In this document: positions 21,806 through 34,959 of the stretch, piece after piece
How positions within the stretch are numbered: position 1 is the stretch's first letter
Layout of the letters: each line of letters starts with the position of its first letter
Assembly (NCBI GenBank): GCA_945859605.1
Contig: OX243827.1
Location: 25,121,865 to 25,185,864, forward strand
DNA: 64,000 bases
From: Lumbricus rubellus
Lineage: Eukaryota; Annelida; Clitellata; Crassiclitellata; Lumbricidae
Direction of reading: 5' to 3'
Notes under the pieces: model-generated
Databases searched by the model: none
What the model was told of the DNA's origin: nothing
The model's input: the letters and a program-made list of their open reading frames with translations, nothing else
Made by a program: the position numbers and the translations under genes

Positions 21806-23689
21806 ATAGACAGCTAGAGATACATATATATATAATACAATAAAATCAACGTTAATATACATTAAATAATTTCTTAAATACCATTTTTCTAGATGCAACG
21901 CTCCTCTAGCATGCGGAAAAGGAATCTGCTTTAGTAGCAAGACAGCAGGAATTGTCTGTTCCACCACCACCTACAACAAAAACAACCATAATAACAGCTA
22001 TTTAAGAGCATTAGAGCACATGATCATGGGTAAGAAATGATTGCAATAATTAGCTATAAAAGTAGTGCTAGTAGTAGTAGTAGCAGCAGTAATAGCAGCA
22101 GTATTTTCACTAACATTGCAGAGTATGAGACCTGAATTTCCTGACATTCAACAACAGCTCCTAGCATAGTTTTTACACCCCAAGGTATCGCAGGCACCTT
22201 GGGTAAATAATAATTATTATAATACTAATAATAATAATAGTTACTCTCATAACAGATATAGGTCGTTACTTCACAAAGGCGACAGACGATTTGAGAGAAA
22301 CTACATTATTTTCCAGAGATTATCAGTACTTATACAGCACTTCCATGCTGTGGCTTTCTCGGGTTCTTTCGCCAATCGCAATGCCCGATTGCCATAACAA
22401 TAAATATAGTAATAATAATAACAATAATAATAACACTGATTGCACCAAGAGCAACAACGCCTTCAATAGATCCAATAACACCATGACCACAAACCCATTC
22501 ATCAACATTATAGAAGTAGAAGAGCACCATCAATGATATAGTTATGAATACGAAATGTTAGCATCAGCATTTCTTAGTCTCTGCAAATGAGAGTAGATTA
22601 TAATTATCAATCTACCCTGTCATATATCTCAGTTCCTTTCATTCCTTTCGGAACATCGGGCGTCATATCACATTCACATCAATAGAGTGCTGCCTTTGAC
22701 CCCATTTAGCATTTTTTCAAGCCTCCTCACGGAAAAGATTTCACAGACATTTTACCTCAACCTAGACTGTCTGTCGTAATTGACTGACCTTCAGGAAGCC
22801 GACATCATAAAGGCTTGTCAACACCACTTGATGACTGGTCAGATAGAAGTTTCTAGAAAAGAATACAAAATTTTGCGCGTTGGATATCGACACCACATGT
22901 CATGCTATACAAGCTTAGTATCTATAGTAAAGCAAAAGATATAATAAAGTGGTGCCATAAGAATAAAATAGCGCTTATGATACTGATAATAAAAGAACAG
23001 ACAAATTCTGTAGGTAACTCTACAGTACTACACATCATCTGCAATAGAGGCCTCTAAAACTTACCATTGTTTGGCTAGTGCAAACTTCAGAAACTGCTCT
23101 TTTAGAAGCTAATTGTGTTACAAAAGATTAATAGCAAAACAATATATGAAATAATTTATGTGAAGAAAACATGGATAGTTTATAAGTACTGCATGAATAT
23201 TTTGATAATTATATACTGTTGCTCAATGAAACCAAAGCATAAGGAGATATTTTTTAGGTTGCACATGGTTACGGTAATTAAGGAAACTATCCCTGTAACA
23301 CTTGCCCTGTAGAACTAGAGACACAAAATTACAATACATGTTTGAGACATCCCGGAAATGGTTGCCATGCAGAAACTTTACACAGGTCTTGGTTACCAGT
23401 CGCTCAGTGTCATCAATTGATACTTGGTCATACGACAATGGCGCTTCATAAATGCATAACATTAATGAAGGCTATACCAACAATGTTTGGATAAAAATGA
23501 GATACTAACGATGCTTTCGAAGATGTAACCACACATAGTTATGGCCATCAACTTGTACAGCATTCTCAATTGCCAGAGTTCGTACAACATATCGACTTCT
23601 ACAAACACAACTATTTTCAGTTAGTCATATCGCAGACCCTATGCAATGCCATGGCAATAATGAATATCAATAGTGACTCCTCCCCCCCT
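21806..23689. other. noncoding, no gene seen
   Basis: AGT run at 22060-22100 and AAT runs at 22205-22245 and 22405-22435. The remainder is AT-rich unique sequence without supported exons. Confidence 0.45.
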
Positions 23690-23840
23690 TCAGTTCTTTC
23701 CATCATTGTATCTGGTTAGCTCTCATCGTCCTTTTCTCATCCCAAACCTGCCTTTTTCTCACGGTTGCACACACTGGGAGCGCGTCTGAAAGGCTCTTGC
23801 TGGGAAAAGTGCTTTATAAATGGCCAGATACAATACAATC
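23690..23840 (+). mobile_element. divergent LINE 3' tail
   Basis: ACACTGGGAGCGCGTCTGAA followed by AAGTGCTTTATAAATGGCCA and ATACAATACAA. This is the same tail architecture as the LINE ends at 17520 and 54340, but more diverged. Confidence 0.5.
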
Positions 23841-24087
23841 TCTATAAGCCTGTTCATGCACGTTACTTAGCATTGCACAAATATTTTAAAGAATTCATTG
23901 CAAGTGCAATTATAGATTAGTAAAGCACTGCAGTGACAGGAACTATACACGCATACATGTTGCTTGCTGTGCTAGACAAATACAACTAACTGTTATAATG
24001 CATCTATGAATAGCGAAACTGAATAAATGCACAAAAATAAATGTTGATGTCAATACCAATAATTTTTAAATAAAATACTATGCTCCA

Positions 24088-24500
24088 AATTGCAATGGTT
24101 AGCACATCAGACCTTAATAGGTCAGGGCTAAAATCCAAACATAGCCAAAGAACTTGTTCAAGATTTCAGTTCCCGCAAAACCCCTGGTCAACTTAGATGA
24201 AACGAGTAAACTGTCAATCAAAAGTAATTAATTAAATTAAATTAATAATATTGATAATAATAATGTAGAATTGTAGATACTTTTAATGCAGTAGTAAGCA
24301 CACTGGACTGTCGAATATTAGGTTAGGGCTCAAGCCTTTACACAGCCAAAAAATAACTTGTTCCAGATTTCTATTCATTCCGAAGCCCTTGCCAAGTCTG
24401 ATAAATGCGTACACTGTTGGTGGGTAGATGAGACGGTGAGGGAGAGAATTGGGCACCTGCCCCGTATGCCAAGGCTGACAAAGCTGGAGAAATTTGTACC
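24088..24500 (+). repeat. two SINE-like copies, family 2
   Basis: 24088-24235 and 24285-24500 share GTTAGCACATCAGACC / GTAAGCACACTGGACT (box A-like), GGTTAGGGCTCAAGCC-type box B, AACTTGTTCCAGATTT, and in the second copy ACACTGTTGGTGGGTAGATG. The last segment recurs at 40820-40880 and more weakly near 41315. Confidence 0.5.
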
Positions 24501-25835
24501 AGCTTTGACCAGTTCAACACCCACCTTAACAAATTAATGACAACGTGCCTGACTAAACAAATTCTACATATACTTTGACTAAAACTGGTAGTTTTTATTT
24601 CCACAATTTAATTTAACTGATTAGACAATTTGCTACTCAAATACCGTAATCATGTGCAACTAGTGACTCACTAACTCACATGGCGGAAGAATTTGACAGG
24701 TTAGAGCACAGACTGATTTGTCCGTTTCCACCAAGGACAAAGTCAACGATATCGCAGAACCGTAAAACAATCTCCATTGAAAATGTTCATAGTTTCCAGG
24801 AAATTCAACCCAGAATATCACTGAAAACACATGAAAAGCACAAACATTCAATGAATGTTTGGAAATCATTAAAAACCTATAAAACAAAATAATATAGCAT
24901 CAGGGACTGATTAAGAAATGTGGGGCCTTGTTCAATAAAGCTGTGGGTGCCACAACCTGACAGAAACACAACAAAATGACACAAAAAAGTTGTGTATTCA
25001 AAGACAATACGTATATTATTGTTACTTTTGTTTTTACAATATCAGCAGGCCTTTTAACATTCCAGTCTAGTTTAAAAGCAGGCCTATGCATCTTTCACGG
25101 ATTAGGAAGTTTAAAATGATTCATGGTCAGACATTTTCTTCTAACCAGAGCAAAGACAGTGCACTCGCAGAAGCAAACACTGCATTAACTATAATACCGG
25201 TATATGCCCCAAATAAATTCTTGGGAAGTTGGGAGGGAAAATTTCTGGCAGTCTTGCGGCTAAATAAATGGTTTTTACCAGGGCATTGATTTTCCATGCT
25301 GTAGAGCCGCCACTGATTGGAAACTAACATATTTTCGCGCTTACGCCCAGTAGTTATACCCTGGCTCAAGCTCCATCCTAATTATGTGAGCTTTTTCACC
25401 CCGTCGTCTGACTTTGTCTGGGTATGGAAACTGCAATAAGAGCTTCACACATGCGCAAAAGTTGTAGCACAAGTATTCGAAAATTTGGCAATTTGTTGTT
25501 CAGAGATTTTAAAAATTATAATTAACAATGATGAAAATATATTCCTATTGCATGTGCGGAGCCCCTAAAGTGTGGGCCTCTGTTCGGCCGAAGATGTCGA
25601 ACATACCATTAATCCGACCCCGAAGCATGCAGTCTTCCATTTAGGCAACATAACGCACGCATGCTTGTAAACCACCATAAGTTCATACATAAAAGACAAT
25701 TTCCGTGCCCATATTAATTCGCCATACCACAAAATATGGGAATATGTCCTGTGAATTTACGAATAAAATTACCTACTTGATTAAGTTGATTTATCAGAAT
25801 TTTCCCGAAATTGATAACCGCCCATGTCATCCGCC
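24501..25835. other. noncoding, with an unassigned small frame at 24680-24892
   Basis: A 70-codon + frame at 24680 begins MAEEFDRLEHRLICPFPP after CACATGGCGG. I recognise no family and see no splice partners, so it is not called. The rest is AT-rich. Confidence 0.3.
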
Positions 25836-25930
25836 ATCATAGAAAGGAAGTACTTCCGGCATCTTCGTCCCAGCAAGATCAAGGCTTCCGCACAACCGTT
25901 CAATGCAATATAAATTGTATAGCGCAATAT
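25836..25930 (-). promoter_or_regulatory. possible ETS/YY1-type promoter on the - strand
   Basis: On the - strand GCCGGAAGTACTTCC (paired ETS cores) precedes ATGATGGCGGATGAC (YY1-like ATGGCGG) by about 8 bp. This combination is common at housekeeping start sites. A frame from that ATG is only about 17 codons and I see no downstream exons. Confidence 0.2.
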
Positions 25931-27044
25931 CACCGCATCTGACAACTGTAATAAGGCCGAAAAATCATATTGTTACAATTATTGGCCATCATTTAGCCTA
26001 TTCAACCCTATACTGTATCAATCATGTATATTTAGCTACCCTCTGGCAATAATGACTAATTTTCATATTAAGAACAGTTAAGCGCCTGACATAGTCAGAG
26101 CTGGAGTAGGCGACCAGATAAAAAAGTATGGAATTAATTCAGTTAGCGGTTATTAGCCAACTATGGTTTTCGGTCTCTAATTAATTGCATTAGACTATCC
26201 TTCAAAAAAAATTTATAGACTTAATTTAACCTAACTTTTCTCGAAATAAATAAATTGGCATGGCAAATATTGTTAAAGAAAATCAATAGGGTCAATTCTC
26301 AATTAGGCCTAAATGGAGTTGCAACCATCTTCATCGCTAAAAAGCAAGTAAGCCGGCTAGAAACCATATTAGAGTTACATGATAAAAAACATTTCTACCA
26401 TTTCATGTTAAATGGCAATTTCGTATAAACTTAAATATTCATGCAACCAATTAGCCTACAATGCCAGATTTTTAACCTTGCTGCACTTAAAAATGACCGT
26501 GCATCAGGCGCACGCAGAAACTAAATATTAGAATTAGGCTTATTATAATTATGCTGAAGCCCCAATAATTCCGAGTTGTGTCAGGAATCGCATGCAGCAT
26601 TGTTCACAAGGGAAACGCATATCACAAGATATATTGGAGACAGGTCAAAGGTAAGGTAAAGACCCATCTTGATCACGGGCAATAATTAGTGTGAACAGAA
26701 TCTGCAAAGAGAAAACCAGTTCCCGGTCAAGATTCAAAGCGTCAGATTGGCTAAAGGACAGTTTTCAGTTCCTAGCAAAAGAACGGTGCACTAGGCCAGC
26801 TGCTAGAGAAGACAGGTCAAAATCCGGTGAGATGAACTTAATGTGTGGATCCTTTCTTAAGTCACATTTTAGTCATGCATATCGGCGATTACATTAAATT
26901 GTTCCTGTCACAATCTTGTTTGCTTATGTAGGCCTATGCGTTCGTCCTATGCTATGTACGGCTCATTAACGTGTCAGATGCTGTGAATGAAAGCTACCTG
27001 CATTCAAATTAATGTGTTTGCAGTTAAAATTAATTTCAGTTACA
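25931..27044. other. noncoding, no gene seen
   Basis: AT-rich unique sequence. A 68-codon + frame (26691-26897) shows no recognisable features. Confidence 0.4.
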
Positions 27045-27270
27045 AGTTCACAAAATTGAGTGACATAATTTAAAAGTATATAAGAAAATAATTTAATTTT
27101 TCTTTGCTGGCATGGGTTTCGAACCCACAACTTCCACTCAAAGGGCGGCATCTCGACCAATGAGCTAAGGTGCACGTGCGTGTAAGCTAAAACTATAGCC
27201 GCTATTGAAGCTGCTTGAAGAGAAGCATAATAATCGCTAAGTTTTGTTCAATGTCAATTTACCCACCTCT
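27045..27270 (-). repeat. tRNA-like repeat, copy 1 of a local pair
   Basis: Read on the - strand: TTAGCTCATTGGTCGAGATG (good box A) and GGGTTCGAAACCC (good box B) about 35 bp apart, as in a tRNA. The acceptor ends do not pair, and about 130 bp of flanks are shared with the next copy, so it is a tRNA-derived SINE or pseudogene and not a tRNA gene. Confidence 0.65.
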
Positions 27271-27477
27271 CCGTTATCATAAAAATTATTAGCTAAATGG
27301 CACGCACGGTAAATGCGTATTAAAAATCATAGTAATACCCTCACTGAACGCTGGAGTCATTTCAAAGGAGACTAGTGTTATAATTGTGTCTCCAGACTTG
27401 CGCGACAGTTTTACCATAATTGTAGGGTCTAAGCTTATATTTTACACTTAGGCCTATCTAACTCTTAGTTGGCCTAG

Positions 27478-27690
27478 TACACAAAATTCAGTGACATAAG
27501 TAAGTTAAAAGTATATCTGGAAAAAATTAAGAAAAAATTTGATTAGTCGCATGGGTTTCGAACCCACGACTTCCCACTCAAAGGGCGGCATCTCGAACAA
27601 TGAGCTAAAGTGCAGATATGTGCAAGCTGATATTAAGGCCGCTATTGAAGCTGCTTGTATAGAACCATATTAATCGCTAAGTTTTGCTCA
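27478..27690 (-). repeat. tRNA-like repeat, copy 2 of a local pair
   Basis: Same unit about 430 bp further on, including TCAAAGGGCGGCATCTCGA, the GCTATTGAAGCTGCTTG downstream block and the AATCGCTAAGTTTTG end. The two copies lie in the same orientation. Confidence 0.65.
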
Positions 27691-28249
27691 ATTTAAAGTT
27701 GCTGATTGATAGTCTAAAAAATTTAAAGGTTTATGCTTATCATATGCTCGATTAGCCTAGGATAGATTTTGCATTTTTAGTCCTCTGTGTGGGAAATCTA
27801 CAACTTTTATTAGGCCCTTGCGTGGTGACAACCCTTTGTTCGGGGTTTTTCCACAATCGATGTATTAATGCGCAGTCCACACTGTGCAGTGCGGCTCTGT
27901 GCAATGTTACTAGTTTCTAATAACTAAATTTCACTTATACTTTCACATGTGGACAAATTTAAATAGGCTAAAGAAACTAAATCCTTAGTCACTCGTTATA
28001 TTTATTTGGTTACTTTTAGGACTAAAGGTAGCTATTATAAAGCCGAGAACTGAGATCTATTTTTTTCGATGCTGCCATACAAATCTATTCTGTGAGCAAA
28101 TGTCTCAAAAACGAGTGTTTCACCCTAAAATGAACGGGGGCGTCGCCGCGAAGGGGTTTAGGGGCAACTGGCCGCTTTTTAGCGGGAAATAGACGTACTA
28201 AAACGAGTACCCCACCCCTTTTTAACGGTTTTTTGGAACAGTGTAGGTC
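27691..28249. other. noncoding, no gene seen
   Basis: Unique sequence between the tRNA-like repeats and copy 2 of the duplication. Nothing supported. Confidence 0.4.
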
Positions 28250-28399
28250 TAGAACGTGATCTGAGCAAGAAACTGCCAGACAGTGAAATTCGATTCCTGT
28301 AATAACTTGAGATCATCGGTTCATATTACGAATTGTAATCATACTGCGGTGTGTCAGTTGGAAATAATGAACGAAAGTATTATTTAATTTATTTGTTAA

Positions 28400-28615
28400 G
28401 TTTATGACAAAGTATAGCCACTGCTATCTCTACTGTGGTAGCCTAGGTAACCAATTGATATGGCGTTCAGCATGGAACACGGGTTCGAGTCCTATTGTCC
28501 TACAGTGTAGAATAAAAGTATTAATTGACCCGAGAAGCAAACAATGCTCATATACTTTGGCAGTGCCAGTCCAACGCCTGTCCAAAGGAGGAGGGCGACT
28601 TTAATCATCATTGAT
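28400..28615 (+). repeat. tRNA-derived SINE-like repeat (pair of 11140-11335)
   Basis: Shares the GGGTTCGAGTCCTA box B and the AGGAGGGCGACTTTAATCAT tail with the copy 1 element. Confidence 0.6.
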
Positions 28616-28957
28616 ATAACACAGCGTAATTAAACTTTGACAAGCCAGCCAGAGAAACAAAATCATAAATTAACTGACTGAAATTCGTAGCTCAGACTAA
28701 GTGGGACCAAAGTAAATGAATATCAAGTAGAAATGACGCATCTGTTGATAAGTCAGCTCATTAGCAAAACTTGTCCCACAAATGGTTAAACCATGACTCA
28801 ATGACTAATATAATTTACATGAATGAAACTAGTGGATGTTAGCATAGGCTGATTTCTGAGCTGAGGTATAGGCCTGCTTTAAGGTGATAGATTAATTAAG
28901 TACCTACAGATAGCCAGGTGTGCTGTAGGGTCATAGTTATATATTGGTGCACAACTA

Positions 28958-29171
28958 CAGGGTGGGCCATAAAAAAGTAACCCCCTAAGGTTTTTTGCCC
29001 ATATCTTGGCCAGAAGTAAGAATTTCGAAATGAAATTTTACAGGCTTAAAGACAATTCATATTTACATATGATGGCCAGATTTCATCAAAATATTTTGAA
29101 CAGAACAAAAGTTATATCACTTTAGTGAGGTCACCCCTCGTTTTTTGACTACTTTTTTATGGCCCACCCTG
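28958..29171. mobile_element. mariner-like MITE, private to copy 2
   Basis: CAGGGTGGGCCATAAAAAAG...CTTTTTTATGGCCCACCCTG-type inverted ends, 214 bp, flanked by TA at 28956-28957 and 29172-29173. Copy 1 at about 11690 has the unoccupied site ACTATATGCTC. The insertion therefore followed the duplication, or occurred in one haplotype. Confidence 0.9.
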
Positions 29172-30059
29172 TATATGCTCTAAATACCGGTGTAGCCCTA
29201 TAGTGAGATATGTCAATTGCTCACTCAAGATTCTATAAGCTGTCAAACTCTACTTGAATTGGTATACGTAAAACTTCACGTCTTACAATGAAATCGCTTG
29301 TAGTGGATTTGGCCTGATCTCTCAAAAACTCATAATACTACACACTCGAAACCATTCAATGTTATACGCTCAGCTGCCTACTTTATGTCAGGTAATAACA
29401 AACAATTTTAAACCATCCTTCACCGCAAAACCACATGAACGGTATTCACAAGTCACAACGCGGTGTATAATATTACATCGTAGATTATCCATTCTCATAT
29501 TATGTCTTGTTAATATTAAAGCATAGATCTATCATGGGTCATATCTCTTCTCGCTCTATATATAACGCCTATATACACTCATCCTCCAGTAAATTTAATT
29601 GTATGGGCATCATTATTAAAGATATTCTCAAGCATATTATTATAGGCTATATACATGTACGTGGCTCTTCAGATTTGATCAAAGTAGCATTCTGCATCAA
29701 CGTCAATAATAATGAAACGAAATAATATATGCGATCTAAAATATATACTTTTCCACTGACCAGTATTGCATTGTATTGCATAGTATTAAAGCATTAAAAA
29801 ACCGCCTACATGTATTAGGGTGAAGCGTTCAGTATGGTTGGGTATCTCATGTTCAAATCAATCTGCTTTCCACTTATGTTCTTCCGATATCACATTGCAT
29901 CCATGATATCACATTGCCTCCACATGTGACGATTAATGTTATTCGATACTTTGTTGCTTTTATCTCATTAACTCATGTGGCCCTTTTTCTGTTGGGACCT
30001 TTAGAGGAATGTGGGCTGCACGTTTGGCTGGCTGCATAAATGTAGTTGCCCGAAAACAA

Positions 30060-30269
30060 ACACTAACACGCACACACCCCCACACACACATGTACACTGA
30101 CGCACACGCACGAAAACACGCACTAACACCGACACATACACAAACAAACAGACAGGCACACCGAGACACACGCACACAGACACACACAAACAGAAACAGA
30201 GACACACGCACACACAGACACACGCAGACACACCCACACACGCATGAAAGCACACACACAGACACAGAC

Positions 30270-30317
<48 letters not shown>

Positions 30318-30345
30318 ACACACACGCACATACGGACGCACACTT
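30060..30345. repeat. (CA)n microsatellite, segmental copy 2
   Basis: Counterpart of 13300-13615. Cys/Val-rich frames on the - strand are artefacts. Confidence 0.95.
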
Positions 30346-30655
30346 GACATTTTATTCGTGTATAAACATAATATGATGTGCAAACGTAGGCTATAATACG
30401 ATGCTTCCCAAACTATAGGCGCCGCGAATCTGATCTATGGGCTCTGTAGGTCTGGATAATATTTGTGCAGATTGACTCTGCAGTAAAAATGTCACAAAAT
30501 TCGGATCATAGTTTGGTTACTGTAAAACTATATTTTTTAACCTGAAGAGGTATGGGAAAACTTGCATGCATACTGCTACGCAATAGGGCAGTTAAAAAAG
30601 AATTTGTGCAGCTACAGAAGCATTTTTGTGCAGTTTTAAAATGGTCAATAATTGT

Positions 30656-31090
30656 AAAAAAATGTTGTGTTTCCGGTAACCCGACCGACCCTCTTTTATG
30701 GCCGCGACTCAAATAATTTTGTAAAAAATTATTTAAAACAAATTTTTAATAAAAAAAATTATTTTTAATAAACAAAATTTTTGAATTATTTTTTAAAACT
30801 TTTGTATTGACATAACAGAAAAGACGTCAACAAAATGAAATTAATAGGACTGTTTTCTAGAGCAGTTTTAGGTGCAGACAGTCGGGAAATGGGCAGTTTA
30901 TACTTGCTTAGAACACGTACTTTGTCGCAGCGTGTACCATTGTGCAAAAAAGACTAGTGGGGTATACTTTTTCGGATAGTCACTGCATAAAAATATTTTA
31001 CCCCCAACAAAATATTTTCCGACCTACCGACCCAATTTTTTTTAGCTCTGTTACCGAAAACACAACATTTTTTAAGGCCTAATAATATCT
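30656..31090. mobile_element. about 430-bp inverted-end insertion, private to copy 2
   Basis: Bounded by AAAAAATGTTGTGTTTCCGG and the inverse ACCGAAAACACAACATTTTTT. It interrupts the TGTGCAGTT repeat, which is continuous in copy 1 (13930-13960). The window start (1-112) carries an end of the same family. No coding frame. Confidence 0.6.
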
Positions 31091-31201
31091 TCATTTTCAT
31101 TCGATTGGATATAAATTACCATGGAGGATGGAAAAAGGCAAAGAAGGGATTGTGCAGTTCTAAAATTTCTTTAAAAAACCTCTGGGTCAACAGAAGTATC
31201 G

Positions 31202-31660
31202 CATGGGCGCCTGCAGAAAATTTTGCAGGAGGGGGCAAAAATTTTACGATGGTCACGGTTAAATTTTTCAGTGACAAGAGCATGAAAAATACAGCGCTGG
31301 AAATTAAAAACACGGGTATTTTTTCAAAGATGTTTCTTAATGCCAATTTCTCAGTTTCATTTTTTGTATTATTTTTAATATGAATAGTTTCCTAAGTGCG
31401 AAAAATTTGTTAAAAATCCAAAAGTAGATGTTAAAAAGTAGGTCCATGTAGGGCACTATATATATTTATTTTTATAGAGATTTCAAAACGTAAATTTATG
31501 ACTTTCACTGTGTGTATCATTCGTATCATTAGTGTTGACTGTGTTGTAAGGCGAAGAAATTTGTTAAAAGCTCAAAAGTAGTAGTTAGAAAAATAAATGT
31601 CACTTTTCCAAGGGGGGAGGGGGCAAGTGCCCCCCTTGCCCCTATGTGCGGGCGCCCATG
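31202..31660. mobile_element. hAT-like element with CATGGGCGCC ends, private to copy 2
   Basis: Begins CATGGGCGCCTGCAGAAAA and ends TGCGGGCGCCCATG, with an 8-bp direct repeat AAGTATCG on both sides. The 8-bp target duplication supports the hAT superfamily, though the terminus is atypical. 459 bp, non-autonomous. Same family as 46588-49067 and the fragment at 42320. Confidence 0.8.
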
Positions 31661-32115
31661 AAGTATCGGCCTATCATACTTCGATATCGTGAAGCCTATA
31701 GTATACAGAGGCAAAAGAGGTCCCATAATATTATTATGATGTGTGGGAAGATATTTATTAGATTCATGGAGGGAGCGATCTTGCCCCCTTAATGAAAACA
31801 TTGGATAACAGGAAGAAAAGTAAATGTAATCAAGGCCAATTGACTGAATGGCTTCCAGTAAAACAACGAGTGCCTTGCTATGTAAGCCTAAAAGGTTTGG
31901 AACCACAATATACAGGTAGATAACAGGAATTCCTCTCTCATCCTAAGACAGCGTTGTATACCACGCTGGTGTTGGGAGCACCTCTGGGCAGTCTCCTTGA
32001 AGAGGCTGTATGCAATTTCATTTCAGCCATTTGGCGGCGATGGGTACGAATAAATTATCTCCACTTCCTAGGCCGATAAGCTCTATGTAATGTGTGTGTG
32101 AGTGCAAGTGATGTA

Positions 32116-32359
32116 CAGGGTGCGCCAAAAAAGTAATACCCTATGGTTTTTAGCCCATGTCTTGGCCAAACATACGAATTTTTAAATGAAACTTTACAGT
32201 CTTAAAGACAATTCATATTTACGTACAATGGTCAAATTACAAACAAATATTTCTAACAGAACAAAAGTTATATCACTTTTAGTGAGGCTACTCACAGTTT
32301 TTCAAGTTTAATTCGATATGGGCCAAAAACCGTAGAGGATTATTTTTTGGCGCACCCTG
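32116..32359. mobile_element. mariner-like MITE in TA target (segmental copy 2)
   Basis: Orthologous to 14543-14811, with CAGGGTGCGCC ends and TA flanks. It has lost about 25 bp of the right arm relative to copy 1. Confidence 0.85.
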
Positions 32360-32645
32360 TATATAAATTATGTCCTTGTTTGCATCATGTTCTATCCAGT
32401 GTATAGTCTTAGTCTTTGTTTCCAATTCCTTCGTTTCTTCGCACGTAGGGCATTGAGTGGGTTTCTGTCAACTGGCATATGCATGATTAAACTCTGAATA
32501 CTTAGAAATGATTCAATGCTTGCGTGCACTATACATATGTACTCTATGCCCTGTATATATTATATATAATATATATATGTATGTATTTATACTATATAAT
32601 ATATTTATATTATAACATTTTTAGATTATAATATTTTTATTTTAG

Positions 32646-32780
32646 CGATACACTGGCCCCGTGTCCATGACCTTGGGATTCGTCCACTGCTGGCTCAGGG
32701 TCATGGAAAAGGAGATGAGCGCCTCCCTATGTTCCTCATGGAACGGGATATAGGACTTTACTAAGTTTACTTTACTTTTA
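32646..32780 (+). mobile_element. short retroposon 3' end, private to copy 2
   Basis: GGCCCCGTGTCCATGACCTT...CTCATGGAACGGGATATAGG...TTTACTTTACTTTTATT is absent from copy 1 (about 15125). The A/T-rich end suggests a LINE or SINE 3' end. Family unknown. Confidence 0.45.
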
Positions 32781-32944
32781 TTATTATAATAACTATATTC
32801 ATCATAATATGTATAACTGTATATATAATATTGTATATGTAGGCTACTTTATATGTTCTGCAGCAATAGTCTCGTATGCTAATGATTTGTGGGGTAGTGT
32901 GGGGCATGAATGTTACGTCTGATTGGATTCTATATTGAATACCG

Positions 32945-33612
32945 GTTGCGCAATTTCCTCCTACTCCTCCTCCTCTTCTTTCATCTCCTCGCTCTCCCCT
33001 CCCCATCTGCTCCAATTCTTCCTCCTCGCCTTCCTCTCGCGTCCTATTTTTCTTTCCCCTTCTCCATTTCCTCCCCCATCTCCTCTTATTCTTCCTCCAC
33101 ATCGTCTTCCTCCTTCTTCCTTCCCTTCCATTCACTCCTCCTCTTTCTCCTCATTCACCTCGTCCTCCAATTAATCTTTCTTCTTCATCGTCGTCCGTTT
33201 CAACGTTGCCACTTCCTCCTCCAGTTACTTCGCCTTCTAAAGCCTCCTCCACCAACCTCCCCCCATCTCATCCTCCATCCCCTCCTCTTCTCCTTATATT
33301 TTTTCCTCCTTCTCTCCTCCTCTCCGCTTCCTCCTACTTATCCTCGTCCTTCTTCTCGTCCTTCTTCTCGTTCTTCTCCTCCTCCTCCTGCTCTTCCTCC
33401 TCGTCCTCCTAGTCTTTCCTCCTTTTCCTTCTCCTCCTTTTTCTGCTCTTCCTCCTCCTCCTCCTCCTCCTCCTCCTCCTCCTCCTCCTCCTCCTCCTCC
33501 TCCTCCTCTTCCTCCTGCTCTTCCTCTTCCTCCTCCTCATACTTATCTTCGTCCTCGTCCTCGTCCTTCTCCTCATCCTTATCCTCTTACCTCTCCTCCT
33601 CCCCCTGCTGAC
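32945..33612. repeat. polypyrimidine (TCC)n tract, segmental copy 2
   Basis: Includes a pure TCC run at about 33447-33508. Ser-rich frames are artefacts. Confidence 0.9.
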
Positions 33613-33784
33613 TCAGTCTGTTGAAACCGTAGACTCACATAGACCGTAGGTTCGTATAATTTATCTGAGTCTATCTGAGTCTATCTCAGTGTATCAGCCA
33701 TTCCATTCTTTTTAACTGACTTTTTATTACTTCTGTTCACTGGTAATGGTCGCTGTTGCTCCTGTTTTGGAACTATCTATCATC

Positions 33785-34175
<391 letters not shown>

Positions 34176-34749
34176 GAGTCACCATGCTCTTCCTCTTTCT
34201 CTTTCCCCTCATGATAGGCAAGCGTATGTGAAAATTACACGTACAAAGGTTCCAATCATTTCACTTGACTGACTTGGGAGATGAATGGGCGAACAGACTA
34301 CGGACCAAGCGAGGTTCCCTTACCAATTACCGATGTATACAGAGCTACAGCTGTAACAGAGCCTTTGTGTGGAGGAGTCCAAGATGGCCAACGCAGGAAC
34401 TGAATGATGCCCCCAGGGCAATGTCGACAGCGCTTGTAGTCCAGGGCGTGGACTCCGAAATTGAGACCTCCATGTCCAGGGAGACCGAGTGACTGCAGGG
34501 GCTCCAGCTTATATATAATATATATATATATATTTATATACGTCGTAGGCTATATATATGTATATTTGTATATATGTATATGTATATATGTAGATATATA
34601 TATATATATATATATATATTACATGCTTTAAATCTTGACATGATGAGTTATACAACAAAGCCAAGCTGAGATGTGTTCTATGCACGCAACTGTACACGTG
34701 TTACGTGTATCGACTTATAACTTGATGATAAGACTTTTCTGTTAATGTA

Positions 34750-34856
34750 TGCATGCATGTATGAGTGCATGTACATGTGTGGATGTCTGTGTGTGTGTGT
34801 TTGTTAGTGTGCGTGTGTGTCACAGTGTGTGTGTTTGTTTGTGTGCGTGTGTGTCA

Positions 34857-34887
<31 letters not shown>

Positions 34888-34935
34888 ACTGTGTCGTGTG
34901 AGTGTGTCTGTGTGTGTGTGTTTGTTTGTGTACGT
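34750..34935. repeat. (TG)n microsatellite
   Basis: TGTG tract with GTCACAG interruptions, counterpart of 16690-16765. Confidence 0.85.
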
Positions 34936-34959
34936 ATGCACTTGTGTAAGGTATCTGGA

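Noticed and set aside
27109..27175. Genuine tRNA gene on the - strand
   Set aside because: Good A and B boxes, but the acceptor and anticodon stems do not pair well, and flanking sequence is repeated with a second copy at 27560.
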